From CBDIHP01 sp965279195 (GTDB lineage: Bacteria > Planctomycetota > Planctomycetia > Isosphaerales > Isosphaeraceae), in NCBI GenBank assembly GCA_965279195.1, contig CBDIHP010000048.1, positions 310,001-374,000 on the forward strand: 64,000 nucleotides of DNA, given 5' to 3'. The position numbers and the translations under genes were made by a program. The notes under the pieces were generated by a model. That model searched no databases and was not told where the DNA came from. It was given only the letters and a program-made list of their open reading frames with translations. Below are positions 51,715-60,096 of the stretch, one piece after another. Position 1 is the stretch's first letter, and every line of letters starts with the position of its first letter.

Positions 51715-52869
51715 ATGCGGTATGCGTTGATCGTTCTGGTTGGATGGGTCTTCGTCTCGTTCGCGGGCGCAAGCCGCGCTGGCGACCGCTGGGCGAAGGT
51801 GCCCAACGCGGCCCATCTTGTCCACACTGCGCAGGTGGTCGCGTGGGATGACAAGGGGAAGGTGGGCGGCGACCTGGCCGCCCAGGCGGACCGGGTGATC
51901 GCCAACGTTGAGAGGATTCTCATGGATGGCGGGATCTCATCGCTCGACGACGTGGTGAAGTGGAACGTCGCCGCCGTCGGCAATGACGGCCTCCCCGCCT
52001 TCCGCGCGGCCCTGATGAAGAAACTCGGGCGGACGGACATACCTATCGGCATCGTCCGGGGCAAGCTGTTCGTGCCCGAGGCCCTCATCGCGGCGGATGC
52101 GGTGGCGGTGGCGAAGGCGGATTCCTGGGGGATGGCCAACGTCCCCAGGCTGCCCGCGGGCGTTTCCGGCACCCATCGCTCGATCCTGCCGGGCGGGGCG
52201 AGGGTGTATATCTCCGGCCAGGCGGAGACCTCGGCCGACCTCGCCGAAGCCACCGGCAAGACGATGGCCAGCCTGTTCGAGACGCTGGCCTTCCTCAAGC
52301 TCAAGCGGGGAGACGTCGTGCAGGTTAAGGCGTTCCTCCAGCCGATGGCCTCGGTCGACGTGGCACGCCGGGAGATCGTCAAGGCGTTCACCGACCAGCC
52401 GGCGCCGCCCCTGGTGTTCGTGGACTGGATCTCGTCGAAGACCACGCCCATCGAGATCGAACTGATCGCCTCGGCCGGGCCCGCGGCAGCCTCGGGCGAG
52501 ACGGTCGAATTCCTCGCGCCGCCGAAGCTCAAGCCGTCGCCCGTCTTCTCGCGGATCGCCTACATCCGTCGGGGCGACGTGATCTACACCCAGGGCTTCC
52601 TCGCCGACCCCTCGAAGGGCGTGAAGGCCGAGACCGAGGCCCTGTTCGACGTGCTGGGCGCGACCTTGAAGGACTCCGGAAGCGACTTCCGCCACCTGGC
52701 GAAGGCGACGTATTACGTCTCGACGGACGCCTCCAGCAAATACCTCAACGAGATCCGCCCGAGGTTCTACGACCCCAAGCGTCCCCCGGCGGCCTCCAAG
52801 GCGGTCGTGCCGGGGATCGGGGTGGATGGAAATACGATCACGTTTGATTTCATTGCGGTCGAGAAGTGA
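51715..52869 (+). CDS. Exported protein with three tandem RidA-like domains
   Basis: A 384-residue protein with a signal peptide (residues about 3-22, AGASRAGD). Three RidA/YjgF-type domains follow, at about residues 28-135, 148-255 and 275-384 (GMANVPRLPAG region, then VYISGQAETSADLAEATGKT, then VIYTQGFLADPSKGVKAETE). RidA enzymes deaminate reactive imines using a conserved Arg. The matching positions here read IPIGIVRG, PAPPLVFV and AASKAVVP, so none has a clean P-x-R-S motif and catalysis is doubtful. GGAGG lies six bases before ATG 51715. A ligand-binding or structural periplasmic role is more likely. Confidence 0.82.
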   Translation: MRYALIVLVGWVFVSFAGASRAGDRWAKVPNAAHLVHTAQVVAWDDKGKVGGDLAAQADRVIANVERILMDGGISSLDDVVKWNVAAVGNDGLPAFRAALMKKLGRTDIPIGIVRGKLFVPEALIAADAVAVAKADSWGMANVPRLPAGVSGTHRSILPGGARVYISGQAETSADLAEATGKTMASLFETLAFLKLKRGDVVQVKAFLQPMASVDVARREIVKAFTDQPAPPLVFVDWISSKTTPIEIELIASAGPAAASGETVEFLAPPKLKPSPVFSRIAYIRRGDVIYTQGFLADPSKGVKAETEALFDVLGATLKDSGSDFRHLAKATYYVSTDASSKYLNEIRPRFYDPKRPPAASKAVVPGIGVDGNTITFDFIAVEK

Positions 52870-52872
52870 AGA

Positions 52873-52958
52873 ATTGAACCACAGAGACACAGAGGGCACG
52901 GAGAGAGAATCATGAGAACGTCTCTGATTCTGTGAACTCTGTGTCTCTGTGGTTCAAT
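52873..52958. repeat. Convergent-junction repeat element C, copy 3
   Basis: ATTGAACCACAGAGACACAG and CTGTGTCTCTGTGGTTCAAT are inverted arms with a short A/T-rich centre, sitting between the convergent triple-RidA and BNR-propeller genes. Confidence 0.85.
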
Positions 52959-52970
52959 CCGTTCTTCTGA

Positions 52971-55900
52971 TTACTTCCAGCTCGGCAGCTTGCGGCCCGG
53001 GGCCCAGGGGGCGCCGGCCTTTTCGAGCTGGTCGTGCAGGGCGGGGAGGTCCTTCTCGAGGAGCGGTCGGAGCTTCGCCAGGGCGTCGGTGAACTCGGCG
53101 GCCGCGATGTCGTACGAGGCCTTGTGCGAGCTCGTCGGGGCGGACGTGGTCGTCCAGTGGCCGCCGATGATGGTCGAGATGCGGCCGACGAGGCCGGTCA
53201 CGGCGGGCTCGTTGCGGCGCGAGCGGGTCGGGTCGCCCAGGAAGGTCTCCTGGATGTCCATGAGTTTCAGTTCGAGCGCCCGGGCGTCCTTGCGGACCTG
53301 AGGAGCGAGCCCCGGGGTCTGCTCGGCCAGCCGCTTGATGAGGGCGACCTGGCCCATCGCCTCGTTCAGGGCGGAGAGGGTACCCAGGGCCGCCCGCTGG
53401 AGTTCGGCCGTCTTCCTGGCGAAGGCCAGCACGGCCGCTTTGTCGGCGGCGGGCAGGGTGGTGAGGTTCAGGGCCTCGACGGTGAACGGCGTCGCGGCGG
53501 CCAGTTCGGTCACGCCCTTCTCGTCCTGACGCTCGATGCTGACGGTGTACTTGCCGGGCAGGGCGAGCGGCCCGAAGCTGTCGAACGAGCCGCCCTCATC
53601 GCCGCCGCCGCCGCGACGTCCGCGACCGCCCCCGCTCACGGGAGAGGTGCCGGGCAGGCGGAAATCCCAGGTGAACCGGTGGATCCCCTTGGATCCGGCC
53701 GCCGGGGAGCGCTTGACGACCTGCCCCTTCTCGTCCTTGATGACGACGAAGACGCTCGATCCCTCCTCGCGGTCCTCGGCCTTGAACTCATCCCAGGACG
53801 GGTAGGGCGTATCCTTGGCATCGCGGGCGAGGCGGCCGTCCTTCTCCAGCCTTGCGGCCTTCTTCGTCTTCGGCGAATCCTTCAAACGGTACAGGATCGT
53901 CGCGCCATAGGCGGGGTTCGGGGCCGTGAAGAAGCTGGCCCCCTGATACGCCTTCTCGCCTCCGGCCAGGGGGTCGGACGGGATGTAGAGCAGGGCGGTC
54001 TTGATCGGCAAGACGTTCGCGGGGGCGTCGGCCTTCAGCGACTTCGCCAGCCGGATCGGGCTGTAGTCGTCGACGATGTAGATGCCGCGGCCGAAGGTGC
54101 CGATCACGAGGTCGTTCTCACGCCTCTGGATTTCCAGGTCGCGGACGGCGATCGGCGGCAGGCCCTTCAGAGAATTCCAGGTCCGGCCGCCATCGAGGGT
54201 GATCGAGACGCCGAACTCGGTGCCGACGAAGACGATGTTCGCGTCTTCATGGTCGAGCGCGATGGTGTAGACGGTGCCCTTGTCGGGGAGGTTGCTCTGG
54301 ATGGGCACCCAGGTCTTGCCGCGGTCGACGCTCTTGAGGACGTACGGCTTGAAGTCGCCATTCTGGTGATGATCCAGGCAGGCGTAGACGGTATTCGGCT
54401 CGACGGGCGAGGCCTCGATGTCGCTGACGTAGATGTTCTGCGGGATGTTCGTGAAGGGGAACTCGTCCACCTTCCGCCAGGTCTTGCCGCCGTCCTCGGT
54501 GACCTGGATCAGACCATCGTCGGTGCCGGCGTAGATCAGGCCCTCGACCTTGGGCGACTCCGAGAGCGCCACGATCGAGCCGTAGAACGAGGTGGAGTCG
54601 TTCTTGGCGACCGACTCGGGCCCCCAGATCCGGCCCATGACCTTGAGCTGGTTGCGGTCGATGTTGCGGGTCAGGTCGGGGCTGATCGCCTTCCAGGTGT
54701 CGCCCCGGTCGTCGGACCGGAAGAGGATCTGCGAGCCGAAGTAGAGCCGGGTGTTCGAGTGCGGGCTGAGGATCAGGGCCGAATCCCAGTTCCAGCGCAG
54801 GGCGGGCCCGCCCTTGGCCTCCTGGGGCTTGATGTCGATGCGTTCGCCCGACTTCTTGTCGAACCGGACGAGGCCGCCGTACTGCCACTGCGAGTAGATG
54901 ATGTCCGGGTTCTTGGGATCGACCACGGGGTCGAAGCCGTCGCCGAACACAGTGACGAACCAGTCGGAGTTGCGGATGCCGTGGACGTTGGTCGTCCGCG
55001 ACGGCCCGCCCTGGGTGGCGTTGTCCTGCGTGCCGCCGTAGACGTTGTAGAACGGCGAGGCGTTGTCGACCGCGATCTTGTAGAACTGCGTGATCGGCAG
55101 GTTGGCCGAGTACGAGTAATTCTTGCCCCGGTCCCAGGTCTGGTAGAGGCCGCCGTCGCAGCCGACGAGCAGGTGGTCGGAGTCGGTCGGGTCGATCCAG
55201 ACGGCGTGGTTGTCCACGTGCTTCCAGGTCTCGCCCACCGCTCGGAAGCTCAGGCCGCCGTCCTCGGTGACGCTCAGCATGGTGTCGACCGCGTAGACCC
55301 GGTCGAAGTGGTTCGGGTCGACGAACAGCTCCTGGTAATACTGCGGGCTGCCGGCGATCTGGTTGCTGCGGCGGGTCCAGGTCTCCCCGGCGTCCTCCGA
55401 CCGAAAGAATCCGCTCTCCCCCTGCGCGGCCTCGACGGTCGCATAGAGCACGTTCGGCTGCTGCGGCGACACGGCGATTCCGATGCGGCCCTTGTCGCCC
55501 TGCGGGAGGCCGCGGTTGATCTTCTTCCAGGTCTTGCCGGCGTCGGTCGACTTGTAGATGCCCGACTCGGGGCCGCCGTCGATCAGCGTCCAGACGTGCC
55601 GGCGCCGCTGGTAGGACGCGGCGTAGATCACATCGGGATTGCGCGGGTCGAAGGCGACGTCGGTGACGCCGGTGTTCTCGCTGATGGTCAGGGCGGCGTT
55701 CCAGGTCTTGCCGCCGTCGGTGGTCTTGTAGAGCCCGCGGTCGCCGCCCGAGCCCCACAAGGGCCCTTGCGCGGCGACGTAGACGACGTTCGAGTTCCTC
55801 GGATCGACCAGCACCTTCGCGATGTGCTCGGATCGTTCGAGCCCGACCTTGGCGAATGTCTTGCCGCCGTCGACCGACTTGTACAGCCCGTCGCCGTAAC

Positions 55901-56267
55901 CCACGCTCCGCTGGCTATTGTTCTCGCCCGAGCCGACCCAGATCGTCAGGTGATCGTTCGGATCGATCGTGACGCAACCGACCGAGTAGACGCCGGTGCC
56001 GTCGAAAATCGGTGTCCAGGTCGTGCCAGCGTTCGTCGTCTTGAAGACCCCGCCCGAGTGCGCGACGACGTACCAGGTGCTCGGCTTGACCGGGTCGACG
56101 GCGATGTCGCCGATGCGCCCCGACATCACCGCCGGCCCGATCCCTCGCGGGCTGAGCGCCCCGATCAGTTCGGCCGCCAGCCCCCGATCCGCCGGCTTCG
56201 ACTCCTGCCCCCAGGCGAACGTCCCCGCCGCCAACAGCCACAACCCCGCGACCCAGGCTCGTCTCAT
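52971..56267 (-). CDS. Exported BNR/Asp-box propeller protein (VPS10/sortilin-like)
   Basis: A 1098-residue protein with a signal peptide (residues about 3-20, GTFAWGQES). The first 700 or so residues are a repeated propeller of sortilin/glycosyl-hydrolase type, with many S-x-D-x-G-x-T-W Asp-boxes (KTTDGGKTWN, KSVDGGKTFA, RSEDAGETWT). About residues 780-990 form a different beta domain containing a Gly/Arg-rich insert (GGRGRRGGGGDEGG), and the C-terminus is helical. Asp-box propellers occur in sialidases and sorting receptors, but no catalytic set of a sialidase is seen, so a binding or peptidase-associated role is more likely. ATG 56267 has GAGG upstream. Confidence 0.85.
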   Translation of the reverse strand: MRRAWVAGLWLLAAGTFAWGQESKPADRGLAAELIGALSPRGIGPAVMSGRIGDIAVDPVKPSTWYVVAHSGGVFKTTNAGTTWTPIFDGTGVYSVGCVTIDPNDHLTIWVGSGENNSQRSVGYGDGLYKSVDGGKTFAKVGLERSEHIAKVLVDPRNSNVVYVAAQGPLWGSGGDRGLYKTTDGGKTWNAALTISENTGVTDVAFDPRNPDVIYAASYQRRRHVWTLIDGGPESGIYKSTDAGKTWKKINRGLPQGDKGRIGIAVSPQQPNVLYATVEAAQGESGFFRSEDAGETWTRRSNQIAGSPQYYQELFVDPNHFDRVYAVDTMLSVTEDGGLSFRAVGETWKHVDNHAVWIDPTDSDHLLVGCDGGLYQTWDRGKNYSYSANLPITQFYKIAVDNASPFYNVYGGTQDNATQGGPSRTTNVHGIRNSDWFVTVFGDGFDPVVDPKNPDIIYSQWQYGGLVRFDKKSGERIDIKPQEAKGGPALRWNWDSALILSPHSNTRLYFGSQILFRSDDRGDTWKAISPDLTRNIDRNQLKVMGRIWGPESVAKNDSTSFYGSIVALSESPKVEGLIYAGTDDGLIQVTEDGGKTWRKVDEFPFTNIPQNIYVSDIEASPVEPNTVYACLDHHQNGDFKPYVLKSVDRGKTWVPIQSNLPDKGTVYTIALDHEDANIVFVGTEFGVSITLDGGRTWNSLKGLPPIAVRDLEIQRRENDLVIGTFGRGIYIVDDYSPIRLAKSLKADAPANVLPIKTALLYIPSDPLAGGEKAYQGASFFTAPNPAYGATILYRLKDSPKTKKAARLEKDGRLARDAKDTPYPSWDEFKAEDREEGSSVFVVIKDEKGQVVKRSPAAGSKGIHRFTWDFRLPGTSPVSGGGRGRRGGGGDEGGSFDSFGPLALPGKYTVSIERQDEKGVTELAAATPFTVEALNLTTLPAADKAAVLAFARKTAELQRAALGTLSALNEAMGQVALIKRLAEQTPGLAPQVRKDARALELKLMDIQETFLGDPTRSRRNEPAVTGLVGRISTIIGGHWTTTSAPTSSHKASYDIAAAEFTDALAKLRPLLEKDLPALHDQLEKAGAPWAPGRKLPSWK

Positions 56268-56383
56268 GGTTCCGACCTCAAGGGTGCTCGTCTTGCGAAG
56301 ATTTCCAGTTTAGGAGTTATGGGGCACATGGGCAATGTGGTGTGTTCAGGAATTGCACTTCCAGGACGCGAAGGACGCGGATG

Positions 56384-56429
56384 CGGGGTGTGGTGCCTGG
56401 CGGGCCGCAGGTCCGCGACCACCGCCCCC
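56384..56429. repeat. Repeat family B hairpin, copy 3
   Basis: CGGGGTGTGGTGCCTGGCGG with CGCGACCACCGCCCC repeats the 14.2 kb hairpin with a slightly changed stem. Just upstream, GGACGCGAAGGACGCGG is a fragment of the GCAAAG-CGCGAAGG-type repeat also found in the YfhO-like gene tail. Confidence 0.6.
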
Positions 56430-56542
56430 GGGGGCCTTCGCCGGATCCACCGCCGGTTTACGGGACACCCGAGTGGCCCGATGCGTACAATGTCCGCATG
56501 GAAACTTCGACTGGGGTGGACCGTGGCACGGAGAGGAAGGCG

Positions 56543-57382
56543 ATGAATCGTTCGTGGCTCGTCCTGCTGCTCGTTTGCTGCTGCGGCCTGGTCATCCCCG
56601 GCGGAGCGGAGGCCCAGGCCGTCCGGAGGAAGGCGCGTTCGGCCAAGCCGGCGGCGAAGGCGACGGAGGCTCCGAAGGCCGAAACCCCCACACCTGTCGA
56701 CGCCGCGAAGCCGTCCGATCCGGATAAGCCCGCCTCGGCAGCCGAGCCCGCGACGAAGGACGCCGCGGCTTCGGACAAGGAGAAGGACGCCAAGCCCAGG
56801 ATCGAGACGGCGACCCTGGGCGCCGGCTGTTTCTGGTCGGTCGAGGCGGTGTTCGAGAAGATCAAGGGGGTGAAGTCGGTCGTCTCGGGCTTCTCGGGGG
56901 GGAGCGTGGCATTCCCGAGCTATCAGCTCGTCTGCACGGGCAACACCGGCCACGCCGAGGTCATCCAGGTCACGTTCGACCCCTCGGTCGTGTCGTACGA
57001 GAAGATCCTCAAGTATTATTTCCACGCCCACGACCCGACCACGCCGAACCAGCAAGGCGACGACTTCGGCACCCAGTACCGCTCGGTGATCTTCCACCAC
57101 AGCGACAAGCAGCGCGAGGCCGCGCTCAAGGTCTACCGCGAGCTGACCAGCAAGCGGGCCTTCCCCGCGCCGATCGTCACCCAGCTCGTCCCGTATCAGG
57201 CCTTCTACCCGGCAGAGGCCTATCACCAGGACTACTACCGCCACAACCCCCTGTCGGACTACACGCTGACGTACATCATCCCCAAGCTCCGCAAGATGGC
57301 CAAGGTGAAGGTCGCCGACACCCCCGACAAGACACCGGCCGCCGACGCGACGGAGAAGAAGGAAGAACCCGCGAAAAAGTGA
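56543..57382 (+). CDS. msrA: Exported peptide-methionine (S)-S-oxide reductase MsrA
   Basis: A 279-residue enzyme that reduces methionine-S-sulfoxide in proteins. A signal peptide (residues about 4-25, containing three successive Cys) suggests export. A Pro/Ala/Lys-rich linker spans about residues 26-88. The MsrA domain begins at GAGCFWSVEAVFE, with Cys96 in GCFW as catalytic nucleophile. HAHDPTTPNQQGDDFGTQYRS (here split as HAHDPTTPNQ and FGTQYRS) and AYHQDYY complete the core. ATG 56543 with AGGAAGG upstream is preferred over the ATG at 56498. Typical MsrA is about 170-210 residues, so this one has extra linker and tail. Confidence 0.9.
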   Translation: MNRSWLVLLLVCCCGLVIPGGAEAQAVRRKARSAKPAAKATEAPKAETPTPVDAAKPSDPDKPASAAEPATKDAAASDKEKDAKPRIETATLGAGCFWSVEAVFEKIKGVKSVVSGFSGGSVAFPSYQLVCTGNTGHAEVIQVTFDPSVVSYEKILKYYFHAHDPTTPNQQGDDFGTQYRSVIFHHSDKQREAALKVYRELTSKRAFPAPIVTQLVPYQAFYPAEAYHQDYYRHNPLSDYTLTYIIPKLRKMAKVKVADTPDKTPAADATEKKEEPAKK

Positions 57383-57716
57383 TCACGTGTAGGGTGCGGT
57401 GGACACATCCTCGCGTCCTCCGCACCGCTCGGGCTCGATGCCGCACATCGGCCCCCGCCGACGGGCGATCGGCTCGGTCGTCCCCCTTGCCGGTGGGGCG
57501 ACTCGGCCTCCGTCCCGCGTCTGCACCCCACCCCACCGGCAGGTTCGGGGCTGGAACCCGCGTCACGTCTGGATTAGAGTAATTCCGAACCGTCCCGATC
57601 CGGTCCGCCCGCCCGACGGATCCTCCCCTCTCCGTCCGTCTGCCCGACACGTTCCGCCCCGATCCGATTCGATCCGATTCGCGTCGCCAATCCGATCCTG
57701 TCCGCAGAGAGGCCCG
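57383..57716. other. Intergenic stretch of 334 bases with palindromes and a 10-base tandem repeat
   Basis: No gene is seen. It holds a diverged family B copy (about 57389-57428, GTGCGG...CCGCAC), an imperfect inverted repeat (57488-57498 with 57531-57541, TGCCGGTGGGG) and two exact 10-base repeats GATCCGATTC (57661-57680), embedded in several CCGATC/CCGATT repeats up to about 57700 just before the following start codon. A regulatory role for the CCGAT(T/C) array is possible but unproven. Confidence 0.55.
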
Positions 57717-59969
57717 ATGATGAGGTCTTCGCACGCCCTCGCCGCGCTCGTCTTGACGGCGCTGCCCGCCGTGGTGCTGGCCGCCGACGAGCCCTTCGGC
57801 TTGACCAAACGCACCCCCTGGACGAACTCCAGGGTCGTCGGCTCGCCCGACCCCATCCCGCCCTACAAGACGGTCCGGGTCTTCCCCAACCTGAACGTCA
57901 AGCAGCCGCTCGACCTCGAACCCGAGCCGGGGACCGACCGACTGTTCATCCTCCAGCACCTCGGGAGCTGGGCCGGCCCCGGGCGGATCCTCGCCGCCAA
58001 GGATGACCCGACCGTCTCCGAGACGAAGGTCCTCCTCGAAGTCGACGCCCTCGCCGTCGGCATGGCCTTCCACCCGAAGTACGCCGACAACGGCTACCTC
58101 TACGTCGGGCAGAACGGCCCCTCGCAGAAGTACGGCACGGCCACCCAGGTCGTCCGCTTCACGGTGGACCACAAGACCGGCACGATCGACCCCAAGACTC
58201 GCCAGATCGTGATCGAGTGGCCCTCGAACGGCCACAACGGCGGCGACGTGGCGTTCGGCAACGACGGCTACCTCTACGTCTCCTCCGGGGACGGCTCCAG
58301 CGACTCCGACCGCGACCTCACCGGCCAGACCCTGAATGACCTCCTCGCCTGCGTGGTCCGGATCGACGTCGACCACCCCGCCGACGGCAAGAACTACGGT
58401 ATCCCCAAGGATAACCCCTTCCTCGACCGCCCCAATGCCTGCCCGGAACTCTGGGCCTACGGCCTGCGCAATCCCTGGCGGATGAGCTACGACCGCGAGT
58501 CGGGCCAGCTCTGGGTCGGCCAGAACGGCCAGGACCTCTGGGAGCAGGTCTACCTGATCAAGAAGGGCGGCAACTACGGCTGGAGCATCACCGAGGGGAG
58601 CCACACCTTCCACGCCAAGCGCCAGGCCGGGCCCGACCCGATCCTGCCGCCGACCGCCGAGCACCACCACAGCGAGGCCCGCTCGCTCACCGGCGGCCAG
58701 GTCTATCGCGGCAAGGCCAACCCCGAACTCGTCGGCGCCTACGTCTACGGCGACTGGTCCACCGGCCGCGTCTGGGCCGTCAAGCACGACGGCACCAAGC
58801 AGATCTGGCACAAGGAGCTGGTCGACACCCCCTTCAACATCACCGGCTTCGGCACCGACCACTCCCGCGAGCTCTACGTCATCGACCAGAACAGCGGCTT
58901 CTACAAGTTCGTCCCCACCACCGCCGAGGACCAGCCCAAGCAGCCGTTCCCCAGGAAGCTCAGCGAGACCGGCCTGTTCGCCTCGCTCAAGACGATGGAG
59001 CCGATCGAACCGGCGATCAAGTATGACGTCGCCGCCCCGCAGTGGGCCGACGGCGCGGTGATGGACCGGTTCGCGATCCTGCCGGGCAGCGAGAAGATCA
59101 TGCAGAAGCCCCAGCTCAACGCCGGCGGCGCGTGGTCGTTCCCCAACGGCACGGTCATGATCCAGACCCTGAGCCTGGACGTGCTCGACGACGCGGGCAA
59201 GGCCGTCCGCAAGAAGGTCGAGACCCGCATGACCACCCGCCGGCAGAACGAGTGGATCGGCTACTCCTACCGCTGGAATGACGCCCAGACCGACGCCGAG
59301 ATCGTGCCGGCCGCCGGCTCCGCCGAGGTCTTCGAGGTCGCCGACAAGAAGGACGCCAGCGGCCGCCGCGAGCTGACCTGGCGGTTCCCGTCTCGGACCG
59401 AATGCCTCGCCTGCCACTCGCGGGCCTCGGGCTTCGTGCTCGGATTCATGCCGCTCCAGCTCGACCGCGACTACAAGTACGGCAAGGTCACCGACAACCA
59501 GCTCCGGGCCCTCGACCACATTGGGATGTTCGACGGTCCGCTCCAGACCACGCCCAGCCCCCGAGGGCGTCGCGGGGGGGCGTCCAAGAAGGGCAGCACC
59601 CAGCCGGTGAAGCTCGTCAACCCCTACGACAAGTCGAAGCCGCTGGAGGCGCGGGTCAAGTCGTACCTCCACGTGAATTGCTCGACCTGCCACGTCCAGG
59701 AGGGGGGCGGCAACGCCAAGATGCAGCTCGACCTGCCGAGCAACCTCGAACGCATGAACGTCGTCGGCATCGAGCCGCTGCACGACCGGTTCGACATCAA
59801 GGACGCCAAGCTCGTCGCCCCGGGCTCGCCCGAGCGTTCCATCCTCTTCCAGCGGGCCTCGCGCCGCGGCACCGGCCAGATGCCGCCGCTCGTCTCGACC
59901 GAGGTCGACCACGAGGCCGTGAAGATGCTCACCGACTGGATCAAGGGCCTTCCCCAGAAGGCCAAGTGA
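57717..59969 (+). CDS. Exported sorbosone/glucose-dehydrogenase-like propeller fused to a c-type heme domain
   Basis: A 750-residue protein with a signal peptide (residues about 1-23, VVLAADEP). Residues about 45-400 form a GSDH-type propeller (GMAFHPKYADNGYLYV, NGHNGGDVAFGNDGYLYVSS, WAYGLRNPWRMSYD), the PQQ-dependent dehydrogenase fold. The C-terminal half carries CLACH (heme 1) and CSTCH (heme 2), as in planctomycete proteins that pass electrons from a sugar oxidation to periplasmic carriers. Two in-frame ATGs (57717 and 57720) overlap, and 57717 was taken. The substrate and PQQ use are inferred only. Confidence 0.85.
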   Translation: MMRSSHALAALVLTALPAVVLAADEPFGLTKRTPWTNSRVVGSPDPIPPYKTVRVFPNLNVKQPLDLEPEPGTDRLFILQHLGSWAGPGRILAAKDDPTVSETKVLLEVDALAVGMAFHPKYADNGYLYVGQNGPSQKYGTATQVVRFTVDHKTGTIDPKTRQIVIEWPSNGHNGGDVAFGNDGYLYVSSGDGSSDSDRDLTGQTLNDLLACVVRIDVDHPADGKNYGIPKDNPFLDRPNACPELWAYGLRNPWRMSYDRESGQLWVGQNGQDLWEQVYLIKKGGNYGWSITEGSHTFHAKRQAGPDPILPPTAEHHHSEARSLTGGQVYRGKANPELVGAYVYGDWSTGRVWAVKHDGTKQIWHKELVDTPFNITGFGTDHSRELYVIDQNSGFYKFVPTTAEDQPKQPFPRKLSETGLFASLKTMEPIEPAIKYDVAAPQWADGAVMDRFAILPGSEKIMQKPQLNAGGAWSFPNGTVMIQTLSLDVLDDAGKAVRKKVETRMTTRRQNEWIGYSYRWNDAQTDAEIVPAAGSAEVFEVADKKDASGRRELTWRFPSRTECLACHSRASGFVLGFMPLQLDRDYKYGKVTDNQLRALDHIGMFDGPLQTTPSPRGRRGGASKKGSTQPVKLVNPYDKSKPLEARVKSYLHVNCSTCHVQEGGGNAKMQLDLPSNLERMNVVGIEPLHDRFDIKDAKLVAPGSPERSILFQRASRRGTGQMPPLVSTEVDHEAVKMLTDWIKGLPQKAK

Positions 59970-59999
59970 TCCCGGCCTGACATCCCGTTGAGACACCAC

Positions 60000-60047
60000 C
60001 GGGGGCGTGTTGACGATCGAGGCTCGTCCGATCGTCAGCCGCCCCCG
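60000..60047. terminator. Long hairpin between convergent genes
   Basis: CGGGGGCG pairs with CGCCCCCG and an inner TGACGATCG with CGATCGTCA, giving a strong stem (60000-60019 with 60029-60047) between the heme-dehydrogenase gene and the DUF1501 gene. TTG follows on the + side only weakly, so it is probably bidirectional. Confidence 0.6.
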
Positions 60048-60096
60048 TTGGGTTGTACGGAGGCCGCGGCGCGTCCTTGGCGATGGGCCCGATCGC

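Noticed and set aside
53034..56546. A 1170-codon + strand open frame opposite the BNR-propeller gene
   Set aside because: It is antisense to a strong propeller gene, lacks any domain, and is the expected long shadow frame in GC-rich DNA.
57276..59999. A 907-codon - strand open frame opposite the heme-dehydrogenase gene
   Set aside because: Shadow frame. The + strand product has a signal peptide and heme motifs.
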